A stretch of 6,007 nucleotides of DNA, from the NCBI GenBank assembly GCA_013816685.1, contig JACDDX010000111.1:1-6007 (forward strand). Reading direction: 5' to 3'. Numbering within the stretch: the first letter of the stretch is position 1; each line of letters begins with the position of its first letter. The DNA is from Gemmatimonadales bacterium. GTDB taxonomy: Bacteria > Gemmatimonadota > Gemmatimonadetes > Gemmatimonadales > GWC2-71-9. Below are positions 3,799-6,007 of this stretch, piece after piece. Under the pieces are notes generated by a model, which saw nothing but the letters and a program-made list of their open reading frames with translations, was not told where the DNA came from and did no database searches. Position numbers and translations under genes: made by a program.

Positions 3799-6007
3799 GC
3801 GCGGCGGCGGCTGAGAACCGCCTCCAGCCGGGCCGAGAGGGCGCGGGCGCGGAAGGGCTTGGCGATGAAGTCGTCGGCGCCGGCCTCGAACACCCGCACC
3901 TCGTTGTCCTCGTCGCCCTTCGCGGTGAGCACGACGACGGGGAGATGCCGTGTGGCCGGCCGCGAACGGAGCTGTCGCAGCACGCCGAAACCATCGAGAC
4001 CCGGAAGGTTCAGATCCAGCAGCATGATGTCCGGCGCGAAACGGTCCACCTGATCCAGTGCCTGCGCCCCGTCGCGGGCCTCGGCCACCCGGTACCCCTC
4101 GCGCTCCAGGAGATCCTTCATGACGCCGCGGAGCTGATCCTCGTCTTCCACCAGCAGGACGCAGGTCCCCTCCCCCCGTCCGTTGCCCTCGGGCGCCGCC
4201 TCGAGCGGCTCGTCCACCAGCTCGAGCTCCATGCCGAAGTCGAAGCCCGAAGCCACGGCTGAAGCCGGCGGCGCCGGAGGGGCCGGTTGCGGCGCCTGGG
4301 TCGGCACCCCGCGGCTGGTGCGCGCGACCTTCGACGCCGCATCGGGCGCCTCCGGCTCGGTCGGCAGATCGGTGACGCGCAGCAGCTCGTCGAGCGTCGA
4401 CTCGCCCGCGAGCACGTGCCGGAGCCCGCTCTCGAACAGCGAACGCATGCCGTTGCCGCGGGCCGCCTCGGCGATCTCCGCCGCGGGCAGGCCCTGACCG
4501 ACTCGCCGTTCGAGCTCGGCGTTCATCGCCAGCACTTCGATGATGGCGAAGCGGCCCAGGTACCCGGTCATCGCGCAATCGGGACAGCCCACCGCCTGGA
4601 AGAGCGCGGCGCCAGCCGGAATCAGCCGGACCAGCCCTCCGGAAACGGGCTCCGTTGAGGGCAGCTTGCAGGTGGTGCACAGGCGTCGCATCAGCCGCTG
4701 CGCGACGATGCCTCGAAGCGCGGAGCCGAGCTTGTAGGGCTCGACTCCCATGTCGAGCAGCCGGGTCACCGCGTTCGGCGCATCGTTGGTATGGAGCGTC
4801 GAGAGCACCAGGTGGCCGGTGAGCGACGCCTGCACCGCGATCTCGGCGGTCTCCCGGTCGCGCACTTCGCCCACCAGCACGACGTCCGGGTCCTGCCGAA
4901 GAATCGAGCGGAGCGCGGACGCGAAGGTCAGTCCCGCTTTCTCGTGGACCTGCACCTGCACGATGTTCTTGCCGAGGCGATACTCGACCGGATCCTCGAC
5001 GGTCACGATGTTCACGCCCTCGCCCTGTACCAGCCGGATGGCCGAGTAGAGAGTCGTCGTCTTGCCGGAGCCGGTCGGACCGGTGACCAGGATGATGCCT
5101 TCCTTGAAGCCGAGCAGACGGGTGATCGACTGCCGCTCCTCCGCGTCGAGACCGAGGGCCTCGAGATCGAGCACGGTCGCCTTCTGATTCAGGATCCGGA
5201 CGACGACTTTTTCGCCCAGGGAGGCCGGCAGGGTCGACACCCGGAGATCGATCGGCTCCCCGTTGACCGACACGCGCGCACGGCCGTCCTGGGGCCGCAT
5301 CCGGTCGGCAATGTCGAGGCCGGACATGATCTTGATGCGGGAGATGAGCGGTAGACCGGCGGTGCGCGGGATCTTCATCACCTGGCGGAGCACGCCGTCG
5401 ATCCGGTAGCGCACCACCACGCCGCCTTCGATCGGCTCCACATGGATGTCGCTAGCCCGACTGGCCACGCCGTCCGCCAGCATCATGTCCACCAGCCGGA
5501 TGATCGGGCGCTGGCTCGCCTCCTCCGCCGACGCGCCCGCCTCCGGATCATCTTCCGGGAGCTCCTTGACGTCGAAATCTCCGCCGATCCCGTCGAGCAT
5601 CTTGGAGACCGCGTCCTCGCCGCGGTACAGCTCGTCGAGCTTTTCGCGGATCCGGACCGGTGAGGCGAGCAGCATCCGCACTTCGCGGCCGGTGGCGAAC
5701 GCCAGCATCTTCTCCGCATCGATGTCGAATGGATTCGCGGTGGCCACTTCGAGGAAGCTGTCGGTCTGCCGGAGCGGCACGATGTTGAATCGGCGGGCGA
5801 GCGCCTCGGGCACCGCCCCGGTGAGCTTCGGATCGAGGCGTTGCAGGTCGGCCGCCTGAAAACGGAAACGCACGGAGACAGCGGCGAGAATGAGCTGATC
5901 GGTTGTGAGCCGCCGCTGGACCAGCATTTCCCAAAGTGAGACCGGCGTTGACGCCGGTTCCTGGCGGAGCGCCTGGAGGGCGCCGTCGGGCACGAGCGTC
6001 TCGATGC
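3795..6007 (-). CDS. GspE/PulE/PilB-family assembly ATPase with C-terminal response-regulator receiver domain (5' end cut)
   Basis: This is a hexameric-type motor ATPase of the type IV pilus/type II secretion family, which powers pilin assembly at the inner membrane. The frame is open to the right edge; residue numbers here count from an in-frame GTG at 5993, giving 732 residues, and the true start may lie outside. Residues 15-125 form a T2SSE_N/MshEN-like N-domain. The ATPase core has Walker A GPTGSGKTT (305-313, K311), an Asp box TVEDPVEY (331-338), Walker B VVLVGEVRD (371-379, E376) and a His box (H394, H401). A zinc-type tetracysteine set follows: C439/C442 and C470/C473. A Pro/Ala-rich linker (about 541-608) leads to a complete receiver domain (about 610-730) with acidic D617/E618, phosphoacceptor D660 in LLDLNLPGLDG, T690 and K712 (AKPF). 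All catalytic and phosphorylation residues are present. It is more PilB/GspE-like (assembly) than PilT-like, given the N-domain and cysteines. The stop overlaps the hisC start by 4 bp, although no pilus gene is otherwise visible. Confidence 0.95.
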   Translation of the reverse strand, partial: IETLVPDGALQALRQEPASTPVSLWEMLVQRRLTTDQLILAAVSVRFRFQAADLQRLDPKLTGAVPEALARRFNIVPLRQTDSFLEVATANPFDIDAEKMLAFATGREVRMLLASPVRIREKLDELYRGEDAVSKMLDGIGGDFDVKELPEDDPEAGASAEEASQRPIIRLVDMMLADGVASRASDIHVEPIEGGVVVRYRIDGVLRQVMKIPRTAGLPLISRIKIMSGLDIADRMRPQDGRARVSVNGEPIDLRVSTLPASLGEKVVVRILNQKATVLDLEALGLDAEERQSITRLLGFKEGIILVTGPTGSGKTTTLYSAIRLVQGEGVNIVTVEDPVEYRLGKNIVQVQVHEKAGLTFASALRSILRQDPDVVLVGEVRDRETAEIAVQASLTGHLVLSTLHTNDAPNAVTRLLDMGVEPYKLGSALRGIVAQRLMRRLCTTCKLPSTEPVSGGLVRLIPAGAALFQAVGCPDCAMTGYLGRFAIIEVLAMNAELERRVGQGLPAAEIAEAARGNGMRSLFESGLRHVLAGESTLDELLRVTDLPTEPEAPDAASKVARTSRGVPTQAPQPAPPAPPASAVASGFDFGMELELVDEPLEAAPEGNGRGEGTCVLLVEDEDQLRGVMKDLLEREGYRVAEARDGAQALDQVDRFAPDIMLLDLNLPGLDGFGVLRQLRSRPATRHLPVVVLTAKGDEDNEVRVFEAGADDFIAKPFRARALSARLEAVLSRRRA

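Noticed and set aside
2572..4053. Long open reading frame of 493 codons on the plus strand
   Set aside because: It is antisense to hisC and the end of the ATPase gene, both with complete catalytic motifs. Its product is Arg/Gln/Ala-rich without recognisable domains, as expected from GC-rich codon bias opening the opposite frame.
3799..4680. In-frame upstream extension of hisC through the end of the ATPase gene
   Set aside because: This stretch is an out-of-frame reading of the receiver domain and linker, with no conservation. The GTGA junction at 3795-3798 gives a sensible start.
5941..5958. Perfect 8-bp inverted repeat (ACCGGCGT/ACGCCGGT) with a 2-base centre
   Set aside because: It is inside the N-terminal coding part of the ATPase gene, with no promoter-like sequence nearby. 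It could be an operator-like site but nothing supports this beyond the symmetry.

Overview
This window is a dense block of seven genes from a GC-rich bacterium. All are transcribed on the minus strand, so the operon reads from position 6007 towards position 1. Codons end overwhelmingly in G or C, and four of the six visible starts are GTG. The gene content (a core histidine operon next to a type IV pilus/type II secretion ATPase carrying a C-terminal receiver domain) and the style of the proteins suggest an uncultured or environmental phylum, possibly Gemmatimonadota. That assignment is an impression from protein flavour and is not proven by anything here.

Layout in transcription order: (1) a GspE/PulE/PilB-family assembly ATPase fused to a response-regulator receiver domain, 6007-3795, its extreme 5' end cut by the window edge; (2) hisC, 3798-2674; (3) hisB, 2672-2082, monofunctional imidazoleglycerol-phosphate dehydratase; (4) hisH, 2074-1454; (5) a Nudix hydrolase, 1445-978; (6) hisF, 970-218; (7) the 5' end of an exported protein, probably of the right-handed beta-helix type, 221-1, cut by the left edge. 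Junctions run from 4-bp GTGA overlaps (ATPase/hisC and hisF/beta-helix) to gaps of 1-8 bp. No space is left for internal promoters or terminators outside coding sequence, and one polycistronic, translationally coupled message is likely.

HisH and HisF are the two halves of imidazole glycerol phosphate synthase. HisB and HisC carry out the next two steps, so the window covers the middle of the pathway (PRFAR to L-histidinol phosphate). hisA, which very often lies between hisH and hisF, is absent, and a Nudix hydrolase with a perfect Nudix box sits in its place. hisG, hisD, hisI and hisE are also not in the window.

The points most worth a second look are the ATPase-receiver fusion and its coupling to histidine synthesis, the Nudix gene in the hisA slot, and a 13-bp tandem duplication exactly on the Nudix stop/hisF start junction that creates a six-codon decoy ORF. 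The left-edge gene, which overlaps the hisF stop, is also easy to miss. No RNA gene, mobile element, CRISPR array, attachment site or origin was seen, and no stretch over 300 bases lacks a gene.
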